A DNA stretch of 9,260 bases from Candidatus Kuenenia stuttgartensis. GTDB lineage: Bacteria; Bacteroidota; Bacteroidia; Chitinophagales; Chitinophagaceae. The notes under the pieces were generated by a model. It was not told the DNA's origin. It searched no databases and saw only the letters and a list, made by a program, of their open reading frames with translations. The position numbers were made by a program, and so were the translations under genes. This document shows, piece by piece, positions 1 through 6,330 of this stretch. Positions within the stretch are counted from its first letter, which is position 1. Each line of letters opens with the position of its first letter. The stretch is from NCBI GenBank assembly GCA_943330835.2, contig CALQJH020000056.1:1-9260 (forward strand), read 5' to 3'.

Positions 1-449
1 ATCATTTCATCAGTACTAAACATAAATGGTCTTATGTACAAAGAATGATCTTCCTGATTAGGTATCCAATTTTTATCCAATTGAATCAATAAACGTAACC
101 CTTCTATAAAAATATGTTCAGGGACCTGGGGCATCTGCATCCTTTCGGCTGAAATATTAAAACGTTTGAAATTATCATGTGGTCTAAAAATATTCGCTTC
201 GCCCATTGGATTTTTATAGGCCTTAATTCCCTCAAAAATAGATTGCCCATAATGCAAAGCCGCAAGGGAAGGCGCTATCAGTAGAGGTTGGTAAGGTTTT
301 ATTTCTGGTGTTTTCCATTCGCCGTCTTCATAATCAACCTCCAGCATGTGATCAGTAAAATATTTTCCAAAAGGAATATTTTCAAGATTAATGTCGTTGA
401 GTTTACTACGCTCGACTTTCGTAATATTAAAATCGGCAGCTGCAATCAT
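1..449 (-). CDS. ilvE: Branched-chain amino acid aminotransferase, N-terminal part (cut by window edge)
   Basis: Cytoplasmic PLP enzyme of fold-type IV that moves the amino group between glutamate and leucine, isoleucine or valine; last step of their synthesis and first of their breakdown. Reading the minus strand from an ATG at 449 gives 149 uninterrupted codons to the left edge. Family landmarks seen: NIPFGKYFTDHML (residues 24-36), the block ALHYGQSIFEGIKAYK (64-79), the FRPHDNFKRFN segment (88-98) and SLYIRPFMF (136-144), typical of class IV branched-chain transaminases. The PLP-binding lysine and the C-terminal half lie outside the window. It is divergent from the gene starting at 505, with 55 bases between the two starts, and a possible -7 box sits at 467-474. 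No SD-like sequence is visible. The assignment rests on motif recognition; D-amino acid transaminase is less likely given the length of the N-terminal region. Confidence 0.9.
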   Translation of the reverse strand, partial: MIAAADFNITKVERSKLNDINLENIPFGKYFTDHMLEVDYEDGEWKTPEIKPYQPLLIAPSLAALHYGQSIFEGIKAYKNPMGEANIFRPHDNFKRFNISAERMQMPQVPEHIFIEGLRLLIQLDKNWIPNQEDHSLYIRPFMFSTDEM

Positions 450-466
450 AATCGTTAATTTTACTG

Positions 467-474
467 CAAAGAAA
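467..474 (-). promoter_or_regulatory. Possible -7 promoter box for ilvE
   Basis: The minus strand reads TTTCTTTG followed by CAG, one base away from the Bacteroidota -7 consensus TAnnTTTG, ending 17 bases before the ilvE ATG. No good TTTG -33 element lies at the usual 19-21 base spacing, so this is a candidate based on position and on likeness to the other boxes in the window. Confidence 0.35.
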
Positions 475-504
475 CAAAAAAAAACACCCGTAAAGTCTGA
501 TTTT

Positions 505-1008
505 ATGAGTTTAGAGAATTTTCAAATGCCCATTGATTTAATGAGTGAATTGTACAAGGATTCCTTGATAGTATTAGATGAGAAGCAAATAAGTAGTGAA
601 TCCTTAAAATCAACTGGTTTCATTTCCTTAGGAAACAATAAACGAAATATTTTATTATTGGTTGACGAAACAGAAGCCGTTCACCTAAAAGAAGAAAATT
701 TAGATTTTTTGACAGGCATTTTAACCGCTTGTAAATTAACTATTGCTGATATCGCTTTACTTAATATTGCTAACAAAAAAAAGGTTGAATTCGAACAACT
801 GATACAATTTTACCAACCTGAAACAATCATCTTCTTTGGAATAAATGCAGAGAAATTAAATTCTCCTGTTTTACAAAACAACCCATACGAAATACAAAAA
901 ACAAATCAAATCAACTGCTTAATTGCATCAAGCCTGGAGCAAATCGCAGCCAATGTAGAGGAAAAGAAAAAACTATGGGCTTGTTTGAAAACTATTTTTT
1001 CCATCTAA
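505..1008 (+). CDS. Uncharacterised 167-residue protein, faintly DNA polymerase III psi-like
   Basis: No signal peptide or membrane segment, so probably cytoplasmic. The frame is open from 391, but the stretch before 505 lies largely opposite the ilvE start and reads as low-quality sequence; the ATG at 505 (MSLENFQMPIDL) is the sensible start. The predicted pattern alternates strands and helices: strand RNILLLVD (47-54), helix around LDFLTGILTACKL (66-78), strand ADIALLNI (81-88), strand ETIIFFGI (106-113), then ASSLEQIAANVEEKKKLW (141-158). That last block resembles the end of psi (HolD) and of family-4 uracil-DNA glycosylases, where a Ser-Pro-x-Leu segment is followed by Asn-Pro and an 'LW..L' helix. 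No glycosylase active-site motif is visible. It is the first gene of a run with rdgB (15-base gap) and a thioesterase. The psi relation is inference from pattern only; the coding status is well supported. Confidence 0.8.
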   Translation: MSLENFQMPIDLMSELYKDSLIVLDEKQISSESLKSTGFISLGNNKRNILLLVDETEAVHLKEENLDFLTGILTACKLTIADIALLNIANKKKVEFEQLIQFYQPETIIFFGINAEKLNSPVLQNNPYEIQKTNQINCLIASSLEQIAANVEEKKKLWACLKTIFSI

Positions 1009-1023
1009 TCAAATTTCTGCTTC

Positions 1024-1614
1024 ATGTTAATATTTGCGACTAACAACCAAAATAAAGTTGATGAAATAAAATCAATATTGAGAGGGATCATTGATGTATG
1101 CAGTTTGAAAGAAGCCCATATTGATATTGATATTCCGGAACCTCATGACACTTTAGAAAAGAATGCAACCGAGAAATCTCAGACAATTTTCAAGATAACA
1201 GGAAAGGATTGTTTCAGCGAAGACACAGGACTGGAAGTCATTGCATTAAACGGAGAGCCCGGTGTAAAAAGCGCCAGATATGCAAGTGGGGAAGCTCATT
1301 ATAAAAACAACACTGAAAAATTGCTTCACCAATTAGATGGCATACAAAACAGACAGGCACAATTCAAAACAATCATCTCATTGATACTTCAAGGAAAGGA
1401 ATACCAGTTTCAAGGATTGTGCAAAGGCGCGATTACAACTCAAGAATCTGGAAAAAATGGGTTTGGCTATGATGCCGTTTTTATACCTGAAGGAAGTAAC
1501 AATACTTTTGCCGAAATGACGATGGAAGAAAAAAATAAATTTAGTCACAGAAAAAAAGCAGTTGCAACATTAATTTCATTTTTAAAAGACAAGAAATGGG
1601 AAGAATCAAATTAA
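1024..1614 (+). CDS. rdgB: XTP/dITP pyrophosphatase (RdgB/HAM1 family)
   Basis: Hydrolyses non-canonical purine nucleoside triphosphates (dITP, XTP, ITP) to the monophosphate and pyrophosphate, keeping deaminated bases out of DNA and RNA; cytoplasmic, Mg-dependent dimer in the family. At 196 residues it has the normal length. Motifs in order: TNNQNK near the N-terminus (6-11), the DTLEKNATEKS block (42-52), SEDTGLEV (65-72) with D67 as the expected catalytic acid, EPGVKSARYA (78-87), the substrate-binding GKNGFGYDAVFIPEG (143-157), FAEMTMEEKN (162-171) and SHRKKA (174-179). All key residues seem intact. The ATG at 1024 gives the canonical start 'MLIFATNN'. It lies 15 bases after the upstream gene, and its last 19 bases overlap the thioesterase gene in another frame, suggesting one transcript with coupled translation. 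Confidence 0.96.
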   Translation: MLIFATNNQNKVDEIKSILRGIIDVCSLKEAHIDIDIPEPHDTLEKNATEKSQTIFKITGKDCFSEDTGLEVIALNGEPGVKSARYASGEAHYKNNTEKLLHQLDGIQNRQAQFKTIISLILQGKEYQFQGLCKGAITTQESGKNGFGYDAVFIPEGSNNTFAEMTMEEKNKFSHRKKAVATLISFLKDKKWEESN

Positions 1615-2033
1615 ACATCCCCGAAAAAATAGTCGGGATATTTGACATTCATGTACGCATTACCGATATCAATTATGGAAATCATGTTGGGAATGATGCG
1701 ATGGTGGGAATGGTGCATGAAGCAAGAGTGCTGTGGCTTCATCAACTCGGCTATTCCGAATTAAATATAGAGGGATCATCCATTATTATGAGTGACCTCG
1801 CCGTGAATTATATCAATGAATCCTTCCACGGAGATTTGCTACATATCGAATTGGCTGTAGGCGAAATATCAACTGCAGGTTTTGAATTATATTACCACCT
1901 CACTACTTCGAGAAATGATAGCATAGTGAGTATTGCGAAGGCGAAAACAGGGTTAGTTTTTTACAATTATCCTTTAAAGAAAATTGAAGCTGTTCCTCCT
2001 AAATTCTTAGAAAAAATAACGACTCCGCTCTAA
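1596..2033 (+). CDS. Acyl-CoA thioesterase, hotdog fold (4HBT/YbgC-like)
   Basis: Member of the 4-hydroxybenzoyl-CoA thioesterase superfamily, small cytoplasmic oligomers that hydrolyse acyl-CoA or acyl-ACP thioesters. At 145 residues it has the usual single-hotdog length. Seen in the sequence: the strand IHVRITDINYGNH (18-30), matching the family's D-x-x-G-H region with the putative catalytic Asp at 24; the long helix region MVGMVHEARVLWLHQLGY (38-53); then SDLAVNYINESFHGDLLHIEL (66-86) and AKAKTGLVFYNY (114-125), the expected central sheet strands. The start ATG at 1596 lies inside rdgB, and there is no later in-frame ATG before the conserved core. The stop codon is separated by one base from the stop of the convergent aroE. 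Substrate cannot be told; YbgC-type, FadM-type and menaquinone-pathway thioesterases look alike at this level. Confidence 0.88.
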   Translation: MGRIKLNIPEKIVGIFDIHVRITDINYGNHVGNDAMVGMVHEARVLWLHQLGYSELNIEGSSIIMSDLAVNYINESFHGDLLHIELAVGEISTAGFELYYHLTTSRNDSIVSIAKAKTGLVFYNYPLKKIEAVPPKFLEKITTPL

Positions 2034-2034
2034 A

Positions 2035-2772
2035 TTATTTATTCCATAATTTCCAATTCTCCTCTGCCTGAATCAATAGCATCTCATAGCCGTTTTTTAC
2101 AGTTGCGCCAGATCGGATCCCCATTTGCATAAACAAGGTTTCGCTTGGCTTGTAAATCAAATCATACAAGAGATACTTTTCATTAAGAAGTGAATAAGGA
2201 ATATCGGGCATTTTCTCGAAATGTGGATCCATCCCTAAAGGGGTGCAATTTATTATTACATAATAGTCATTCCATAATAACTCCTCCAGAAGCTCATACC
2301 CAATCATATTGCTATCAGACGATTTTTTTCTGGATACGATAAGGAATTCCATACCGATTTTTTCGAGCACAAATTGAACAGCTTTGGAAGCACCGCCACT
2401 ACCAAGAATAATTGCTTTTTTATGATGTGGCTTTAGTAGTGGAACAAATGACTTTTCAAACCCGATAATATCAGTGTTATATCCTTTCATTCCTCCATCG
2501 GAGAAGATGACACAATTGACTGCTTGTATATTACTCGCCACGTCATCAATAGCAGACAAATAAGGAATCACAGCCTCTTTGTAGGGGATTGTCACGGCCA
2601 GTCCTACCAAATCAGGCTCCGATTCTATTAGAAAGGGTAAATGGGAAATTTTATCAATTGGAAATAATTCAAACTTGCAATCCAGCAAAGATTCCGATTT
2701 GAATTTTTCATTAAAATAATGTTGAGACATGGAATGACCAAGCGGATATCCAATTAAACCATATACCCTCAT
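2035..2772 (-). CDS. aroE: Shikimate dehydrogenase (NADP+)
   Basis: Reduces 3-dehydroshikimate to shikimate with NADPH in the chorismate/aromatic amino acid pathway; cytoplasmic. With the ATG at 2772 the protein has 245 residues and begins MRVYGLIGYPLGHSMSQ, the usual N-terminal substrate motif with both serines (14 and 16), though the following Pro is Gln here. VTIPYKE (60-66) carries the catalytic Lys65, and GYNTDIIGF (98-106) its partner Asp101. ILGSGGASKA (122-131) is the nucleotide-binding loop, INCTPLGM (174-181) is conserved, and NGYEMLLIQAEENWKLW (227-243) is the family's closing helix with Gln235. An in-frame ATG at 2802 would overlap comA by 23 bases and add ten residues unlike the family, so 2772 is preferred. 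It starts seven bases after the comA stop, so the two are likely co-transcribed. QuiB/YdiB-type paralogues are less likely given the single complete set of motifs. Confidence 0.94.
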   Translation of the reverse strand: MRVYGLIGYPLGHSMSQHYFNEKFKSESLLDCKFELFPIDKISHLPFLIESEPDLVGLAVTIPYKEAVIPYLSAIDDVASNIQAVNCVIFSDGGMKGYNTDIIGFEKSFVPLLKPHHKKAIILGSGGASKAVQFVLEKIGMEFLIVSRKKSSDSNMIGYELLEELLWNDYYVIINCTPLGMDPHFEKMPDIPYSLLNEKYLLYDLIYKPSETLFMQMGIRSGATVKNGYEMLLIQAEENWKLWNK

Positions 2773-2779
2773 ACCATTG

Positions 2780-3541
2780 TTATTTTTGAAGATACAATTC
2801 AAAGGTGTCGCCTCTCAACCCAATCCTCATGGCTTCTAACGCGATAACTTCCGATGGCGCGATATTTCCAAGGTTTACATTACAGCCAATCAATTCAAGG
2901 AAATAAAGCTGCTGGGCCTTTTGAGGTGCTTCCCATAATATTTTTTCAGCTGGTATTTGTGTCAAAATTTCTTGAACCAACCCTTCCCTCACTTCCCCTG
3001 TACCTCTATAAATACCGACGTTTCCGGCTTCTCTTGCTTCTGCAATTACATAAGCAGATCCTGATTCCAATTCAGCTCGCATCAATTCAATCCATTTGTA
3101 AGGAGGAATAATATGAGCGGCATCTTTGCTTCCTACTTCACTTAATACTACACCATGCTTAGATAATTTTTCTATATAGCCGCACTTTTCTGCATGTGGA
3201 ATAGTTATAGATCCATCACTTACTTCCATGTAGCTCACTCCGAATTCTTTGCATACATTGATGTAATCTTCAAACTGATTTCTAATTAAAAAAGCCTCAA
3301 ATAAAGTTCCGCCAAAATAAACTGGCATATTGAATGAGCGATATACTTCAAGTTTTTCTTTTAGATTAGGCGTAACAAACGCAGTACCAAAGCCAAGTTT
3401 AACAACGTCAATGTGTGGATGACCTACATTCATTAAATTTCTTGCCTCTTCTGTACTAAGCCCCTTGTCCATTACCATTGTAATACCATTATTTCGAGGC
3501 TGAATTGTTCTTTCCGGAATTTGTGTAAGATTGAAGTTCAT
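2780..3541 (-). CDS. comA: Phosphosulfolactate synthase homologue (ComA family)
   Basis: The family adds sulfite to phosphoenolpyruvate to make (R)-phosphosulfolactate, known as the first step of coenzyme M synthesis in methanogens; it folds as a TIM barrel. The 253 residues match the archaeal enzyme throughout: VMDKGLS (23-29), VVKLGFGTA (46-54), VYFGGTLFE (74-82), MEVSDGSITI (105-114), LSEVGSK (133-139), YVIAEARE (164-171), WEAPQKAQQ (203-211) and VNLGNIAPSEVIALEAMRIG (222-241) followed by LRGDTF. The start is the ATG at 3541; an upstream TTG at 3559 lies inside a -7 promoter box. aroE follows after seven bases. Coenzyme M is not expected in this phylum, so the product probably feeds sulfolactate or cysteate formation; this is inference. 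No comB, comC or comDE lies in the window. Confidence 0.9.
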   Translation of the reverse strand: MNFNLTQIPERTIQPRNNGITMVMDKGLSTEEARNLMNVGHPHIDVVKLGFGTAFVTPNLKEKLEVYRSFNMPVYFGGTLFEAFLIRNQFEDYINVCKEFGVSYMEVSDGSITIPHAEKCGYIEKLSKHGVVLSEVGSKDAAHIIPPYKWIELMRAELESGSAYVIAEAREAGNVGIYRGTGEVREGLVQEILTQIPAEKILWEAPQKAQQLYFLELIGCNVNLGNIAPSEVIALEAMRIGLRGDTFELYLQK

Positions 3542-3556
3542 TGATTTTATTTGCCG

Positions 3557-3564
3557 CAAAGATA
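3557..3564 (-). promoter_or_regulatory. -7 promoter box for comA-aroE
   Basis: The minus strand reads TATCTTTG then CGG, an exact match to the Bacteroidota -7 consensus TAnnTTTG, ending 15 bases before the comA ATG. No clear TTTG element is seen 19-21 bases upstream. The box overlaps the TTG at 3559, which argues against that codon as a translation start. It would let comA-aroE be transcribed independently of the TPR gene upstream. Confidence 0.6.
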
Positions 3565-3605
3565 TTTAATCAGGGGCAATAATAGATGTGAAATAAAATG
3601 TTGCG

Positions 3606-5033
3606 CTATTTTTTTCTGGAGTTGTTTTTTTTATACCTCGCAATCAGATCCACAACCTGTTGGTGCTGAAGTATAGAAGGATTGATTTCTATAAACTGTT
3701 TAATCAATTTAGGACTTGCAGTTAAGGCATGCTCCAGATAGATCAAAGCCTGCTTGGATTGACCTAATGCAAAAAGAAAAGCAGTCTTATAATAGACGAA
3801 AATCGGTTTGGAATCAGTTTGTTCGAACGCATGTGCAGCATATTCAAAGCCTTCTTGGTAGAGTTCGGATTGGTACATGCAATTCAATAACTCGATCCAG
3901 CCATTTACATTTCGGGGTCTTACTCTAACCACATTACCCAGATGTGTAATCGCTTCATCAAAATGGCCTAATTGTAAATGACATCTTCCGATAGCAAGAT
4001 TATATTCGGGTTGTAGCACATGAAATTTTAGTGCTGTTTGTAATGATTTGATTGCATTTTGCCATTTGGTTTCTCCCATATATGCGCAGGCGATTTTGTA
4101 GTGCAATTGGCTGTCTTCAGGAGTTAAGTGGCTTGCTTTTTTATAATTAAAACGTGCTTGTGAAAATTTATTCATTTTATAATAGCAATGTCCGATAGCT
4201 TCATAGATAACCGCCTCTGGCATCGCAAGTTCTAGCACTCTTTCCAATACTTCTATGGCTTCTTTATATTTCCTTATTTTCATAAAGGCATCCCCCATAT
4301 TCCGATAAGCATAATCGAATTTCTCATTGATGGCCACAACATACTGGTAGGCATCAATTCCTTTTTCATAAAGCTTCAACCCTTGATATGCCGCACCAAG
4401 ATTAAACCATGCCAGTTCGTTGTAAGGATTGTTATCAAGAATTTGCTGGTGAAGTATTATGCCTTCTTCATTGCGTCCTGTATAATCAGTCCAAAAACAA
4501 ATTTTGTATAAGGCCTCTTCATTGTCCGGCTGCTGATCCAGAATCAATTTAAGACAATCAAATACTTTGTCAAAGCATTCATAATCATCATAAACATCCG
4601 CCAATTCAAATAGTAAATTTACTTTCTCTTCCGAATCAAATAATTCCAATGCTGTTTCAAGTAATTCAACAGCTTCATCTTGTCTGTCAAGCGCCAGCAA
4701 GGCATCTGTTTTGATGATGTATAAGATGGGGTCATTCCGATCTAGCAATACAGCTTTTTCTAAAATGAATAAGGCTTCTTCGAATCTTTTTAGCGAAACT
4801 AAAATATCTGCTTTTAAAATTAAGATTGTTGCAGAAAAAGAAAATTGAACTACAGCCATTTCAGCAGCTTCTAATGCTTCGGTATATTTTTCATTCTCAT
4901 TGAAATGTTCAATAATCCGCTCAAAGCCCTCTTCCTCAATAAAAAAAGCATCCCTGCCCCCTTTCAAATTGTCGTAATTTTCAAGGAGTTCTTTAAATGC
5001 TTCTTTATCTTCATTGTAGGGATTCCTGCTCAT
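3606..5033 (-). CDS. Tetratricopeptide repeat protein, 475 residues
   Basis: A helical protein-protein interaction scaffold with no catalytic domain visible. After a charged N-terminus (about 1-32), roughly eleven TPR-like units fill residues 33-440. Clear ones include YTEALEAAEMAV (50-61), RFEEALFILEKAVLLDRNDP (83-102), RQDEAVELLETALEL (117-131), NPYNELAWFNLGAAYQGLKL (202-221), KYKEAIEVLERVLEL (255-269), NKFSQARFNYKKASHLTPED (288-307), KWQNAIKSLQTALKF (323-337) and HFDEAITHLGNVVRVRPRN (357-375). The tail (456-475) is basic. There is no signal peptide or membrane segment, so it is probably cytoplasmic. The ATG at 5033 (MSRNPYNEDKEAF) is the first good start. comA begins 64 bases after its stop with no hairpin terminator between, so read-through into comA-aroE is possible. 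Its specific partner is unknown. Confidence 0.9.
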   Translation of the reverse strand: MSRNPYNEDKEAFKELLENYDNLKGGRDAFFIEEEGFERIIEHFNENEKYTEALEAAEMAVVQFSFSATILILKADILVSLKRFEEALFILEKAVLLDRNDPILYIIKTDALLALDRQDEAVELLETALELFDSEEKVNLLFELADVYDDYECFDKVFDCLKLILDQQPDNEEALYKICFWTDYTGRNEEGIILHQQILDNNPYNELAWFNLGAAYQGLKLYEKGIDAYQYVVAINEKFDYAYRNMGDAFMKIRKYKEAIEVLERVLELAMPEAVIYEAIGHCYYKMNKFSQARFNYKKASHLTPEDSQLHYKIACAYMGETKWQNAIKSLQTALKFHVLQPEYNLAIGRCHLQLGHFDEAITHLGNVVRVRPRNVNGWIELLNCMYQSELYQEGFEYAAHAFEQTDSKPIFVYYKTAFLFALGQSKQALIYLEHALTASPKLIKQFIEINPSILQHQQVVDLIARYKKNNSRKK

Positions 5034-5124
5034 GCGTTGAAAATATATTGTAATCTAATCAAAGTCTGTAATAATACCAACTGTATGTAAATTTATAAAA
5101 AAACGAAATAAATGATGAAATTCA

Positions 5125-5155
5125 TTGGAATTTCTGAATTAATGCGATATATTTG
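5125..5155 (+). promoter_or_regulatory. Promoter of the small secreted protein gene
   Basis: TATATTTG at 5148-5155 is an exact TAnnTTTG -7 box, and TTGG at 5125-5128, close to the -33 element TTTG, lies exactly 19 bases upstream, the normal Bacteroidota spacing. The box ends 22 bases before the ATG at 5178, implying a very short leader. This is the most complete promoter in the window. Confidence 0.6.
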
Positions 5156-5177
5156 TTTTTGTAAGTGATATTACAAA

Positions 5178-5531
5178 ATGAAACAAACAATAAAAACGAT
5201 ACTACTGTTAACACTTCTTTCAAGTAATATGATGAACTCATTTGCAGACAGAGGCGTAAGAAAGAAAGCGAAAAACAAAGTATTACTTAATATTTCTACT
5301 AATAAATCATTCAAGAGCGACCTAGCTTATAATTTAAAATCTGGACTGAATTTTAAAAACACCCTCTATTTAGGAAATAATCTTGAAAAGAACATATTGA
5401 TGGCCCATTCAATAAGTACTTATCAAAAAGGCAACACTTTGTATCTCATACAAAACAAACGAAAAATAATCATTCCTGAAGTTAAACAAGGATACACAGG
5501 ATTCAAATTAATTATAAAAGCAAATAAATAA
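5178..5531 (+). CDS. Small, strongly basic secreted protein of unknown function
   Basis: I do not recognise this 117-residue protein. It starts with a classical Sec signal peptide: MKQTIKT, a hydrophobic stretch (ILLLTLLSS, 8-16) and a likely cleavage site after SFA (residue 23), so it should reach the periplasm or beyond. The mature part of about 94 residues holds 16 Lys and 3 Arg against 4 acidic residues, and no Cys. It shows alternating hydrophobic patches that may form beta strands: NKVLLNIS (33-40), NTLYLIQNKRKIII (86-99) and GFKLIIKANK (108-117). There is no lipobox and no C-terminal sorting domain. It stands alone, with its own promoter at 5125-5155 and a terminator overlapping its stop codon, which argues for a real, separately regulated gene. 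Possible roles (nucleic-acid, polysaccharide or envelope binding) are guesses from charge. Confidence 0.78.
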   Translation: MKQTIKTILLLTLLSSNMMNSFADRGVRKKAKNKVLLNISTNKSFKSDLAYNLKSGLNFKNTLYLGNNLEKNILMAHSISTYQKGNTLYLIQNKRKIIIPEVKQGYTGFKLIIKANK

Positions 5532-5555
5532 CCACTTTAAACCAGTGGTTTTTTT
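5530..5555 (+). terminator. Rho-independent terminator, possibly shared by two convergent genes
   Basis: Seven-base-pair stem AACCACT (5530-5536) with AGTGGTT (5544-5550), a seven-base loop and a T-run through 5555. The stem starts inside the stop codon of the small secreted protein gene. On the opposite strand the same hairpin is followed by a T-rich but interrupted tail, so it may also end transcripts of the gene at 5563-6216, whose stop lies eight bases away. Confidence 0.75.
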
Positions 5556-5562
5556 ATTACCG

Positions 5563-6216
5563 CTATTCCCCTTTATTTAATTTTAGTGCTTCCTCATAAG
5601 TCAACGTTCTATAGCCAGCTTTAGGTAATTCGAAAACAGCCGAAGAAACAATATCATAGTCTATGTGTTGTAAAGTGTATTCGAAACTTGCATTAGGGGT
5701 ACTGCGTTCAAATTTTACGACCAACCCAGCTATTGTTGGGAAACAATTATTGCAATTAGTATTATTCATAATGAAATCAGCAGCAAAATAGACTACCAGG
5801 TTCTCTCCATTAGGTAAAGTTGCGGTTGCTTTCTTACACGAAAATCCGCTGATTTTTTTTTCTTCCCCATCCACATTAAATTTCAAATGGGAAAATAGTT
5901 TAGTTTTATCCGTCCAGTTTTCTCCATTCAGTTTAATCATTAATTTTTGATTGCTGTATTCTTTCAATATCACCCCTTGCTGTTGTTTGTTGTCAAAAAT
6001 TGTTGACTCTGTACCTAATGCGCTTCTAAAATCCGTTCTGCTAAGTCCGCCTTTGATATACAAATTATATTGGAATGGTTTTGACAAATCAGTATTGGTT
6101 GCTGATTTTACAGAAACAAGATAGTTGAGTGTCGCATCATTTATATATTGTTGTGCAGAAACATTTACAGCATTCATGCAAACAATTACATTGAATAGCC
6201 AGATAGATTTTCTCAT
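5563..6216 (-). CDS. Secreted GLPGLI-like protein
   Basis: 217 residues with a signal peptide: MRKS, a hydrophobic core (IWLFNVIVCMNAVNV) and probable cleavage after VSA (residue 21). The rest seems beta-rich: ATLNYLVSVKSA (28-39), FQYNLYIKGGLSRTDF (48-63), KLMIKLNGENW (91-101). The part GFSCKKATATL (124-134), then VVYFAADF (141-148) and PTIAGLVVKFE (160-170), follows the layout of the Bacteroidota GLPGLI family (G-x-x-C-K-K-A, a 'W/VY' strand, then a G-L-P-G-L-I-like segment), but the signature itself is degenerate: AGLVV instead of PGLIL. Three cysteines lie in the mature chain (127, 155, 158), the last two in NCNNC, perhaps a disulfide or metal pair. Family function is unknown; a DUF4412-type relation is the alternative. 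It is convergent with the small secreted gene and flanked by terminators, so it is transcribed alone. Confidence 0.82.
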   Translation of the reverse strand: MRKSIWLFNVIVCMNAVNVSAQQYINDATLNYLVSVKSATNTDLSKPFQYNLYIKGGLSRTDFRSALGTESTIFDNKQQQGVILKEYSNQKLMIKLNGENWTDKTKLFSHLKFNVDGEEKKISGFSCKKATATLPNGENLVVYFAADFIMNNTNCNNCFPTIAGLVVKFERSTPNASFEYTLQHIDYDIVSSAVFELPKAGYRTLTYEEALKLNKGE

Positions 6217-6236
6217 TGTTTAATAATTAACGCATA

Positions 6237-6255
6237 TAAAGATAACGCAAAGATT
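6237..6255 (-). promoter_or_regulatory. Promoter region of the GLPGLI-like gene
   Basis: Two near matches to TAnnTTTG occur on the minus strand: AATCTTTG (6248-6255), followed by CG as in the comA and yidC boxes, and TATCTTTA (6237-6244). For the first, TGTG at 6276-6279 could act as a poor -33 element with a 20-base spacer. Which one is used cannot be decided by eye. Confidence 0.35.
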
Positions 6256-6280
6256 AACTACAAAAGAAGCTTTAACACAT

Positions 6281-6310
6281 AAAAAAAGCCGCATCATTAA
6301 AATGCAGCTT
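6281..6310 (-). terminator. Rho-independent terminator after yidC
   Basis: Read on the minus strand, AAGCTGCAT pairs with ATGCGGCTT across a seven-base loop (nine pairs, one of them U-G), followed by a run of seven T. On the plus strand the U-G pair would be a C-A mismatch and the T-run is absent, so the hairpin is oriented for the yidC transcript, 20 bases after its stop. Confidence 0.85.
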
Positions 6311-6330
6311 AATTCAAAAAGTTAATACTT

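Noticed and set aside
391..504. N-terminal extension of the psi-like gene back to an ATG at 391
   Set aside because: Most of it lies antisense to the start of ilvE, the encoded sequence is low-complexity, and a good start exists at 505.
2773..2802. Upstream ATG for aroE at 2802
   Set aside because: It overlaps comA, adds ten residues not expected in shikimate dehydrogenases, and the ATG at 2772 gives the typical N-terminus.
3542..3605. Possible terminator between the TPR gene and comA
   Set aside because: No inverted repeat with a T-run is visible; only the comA -7 box stands out.
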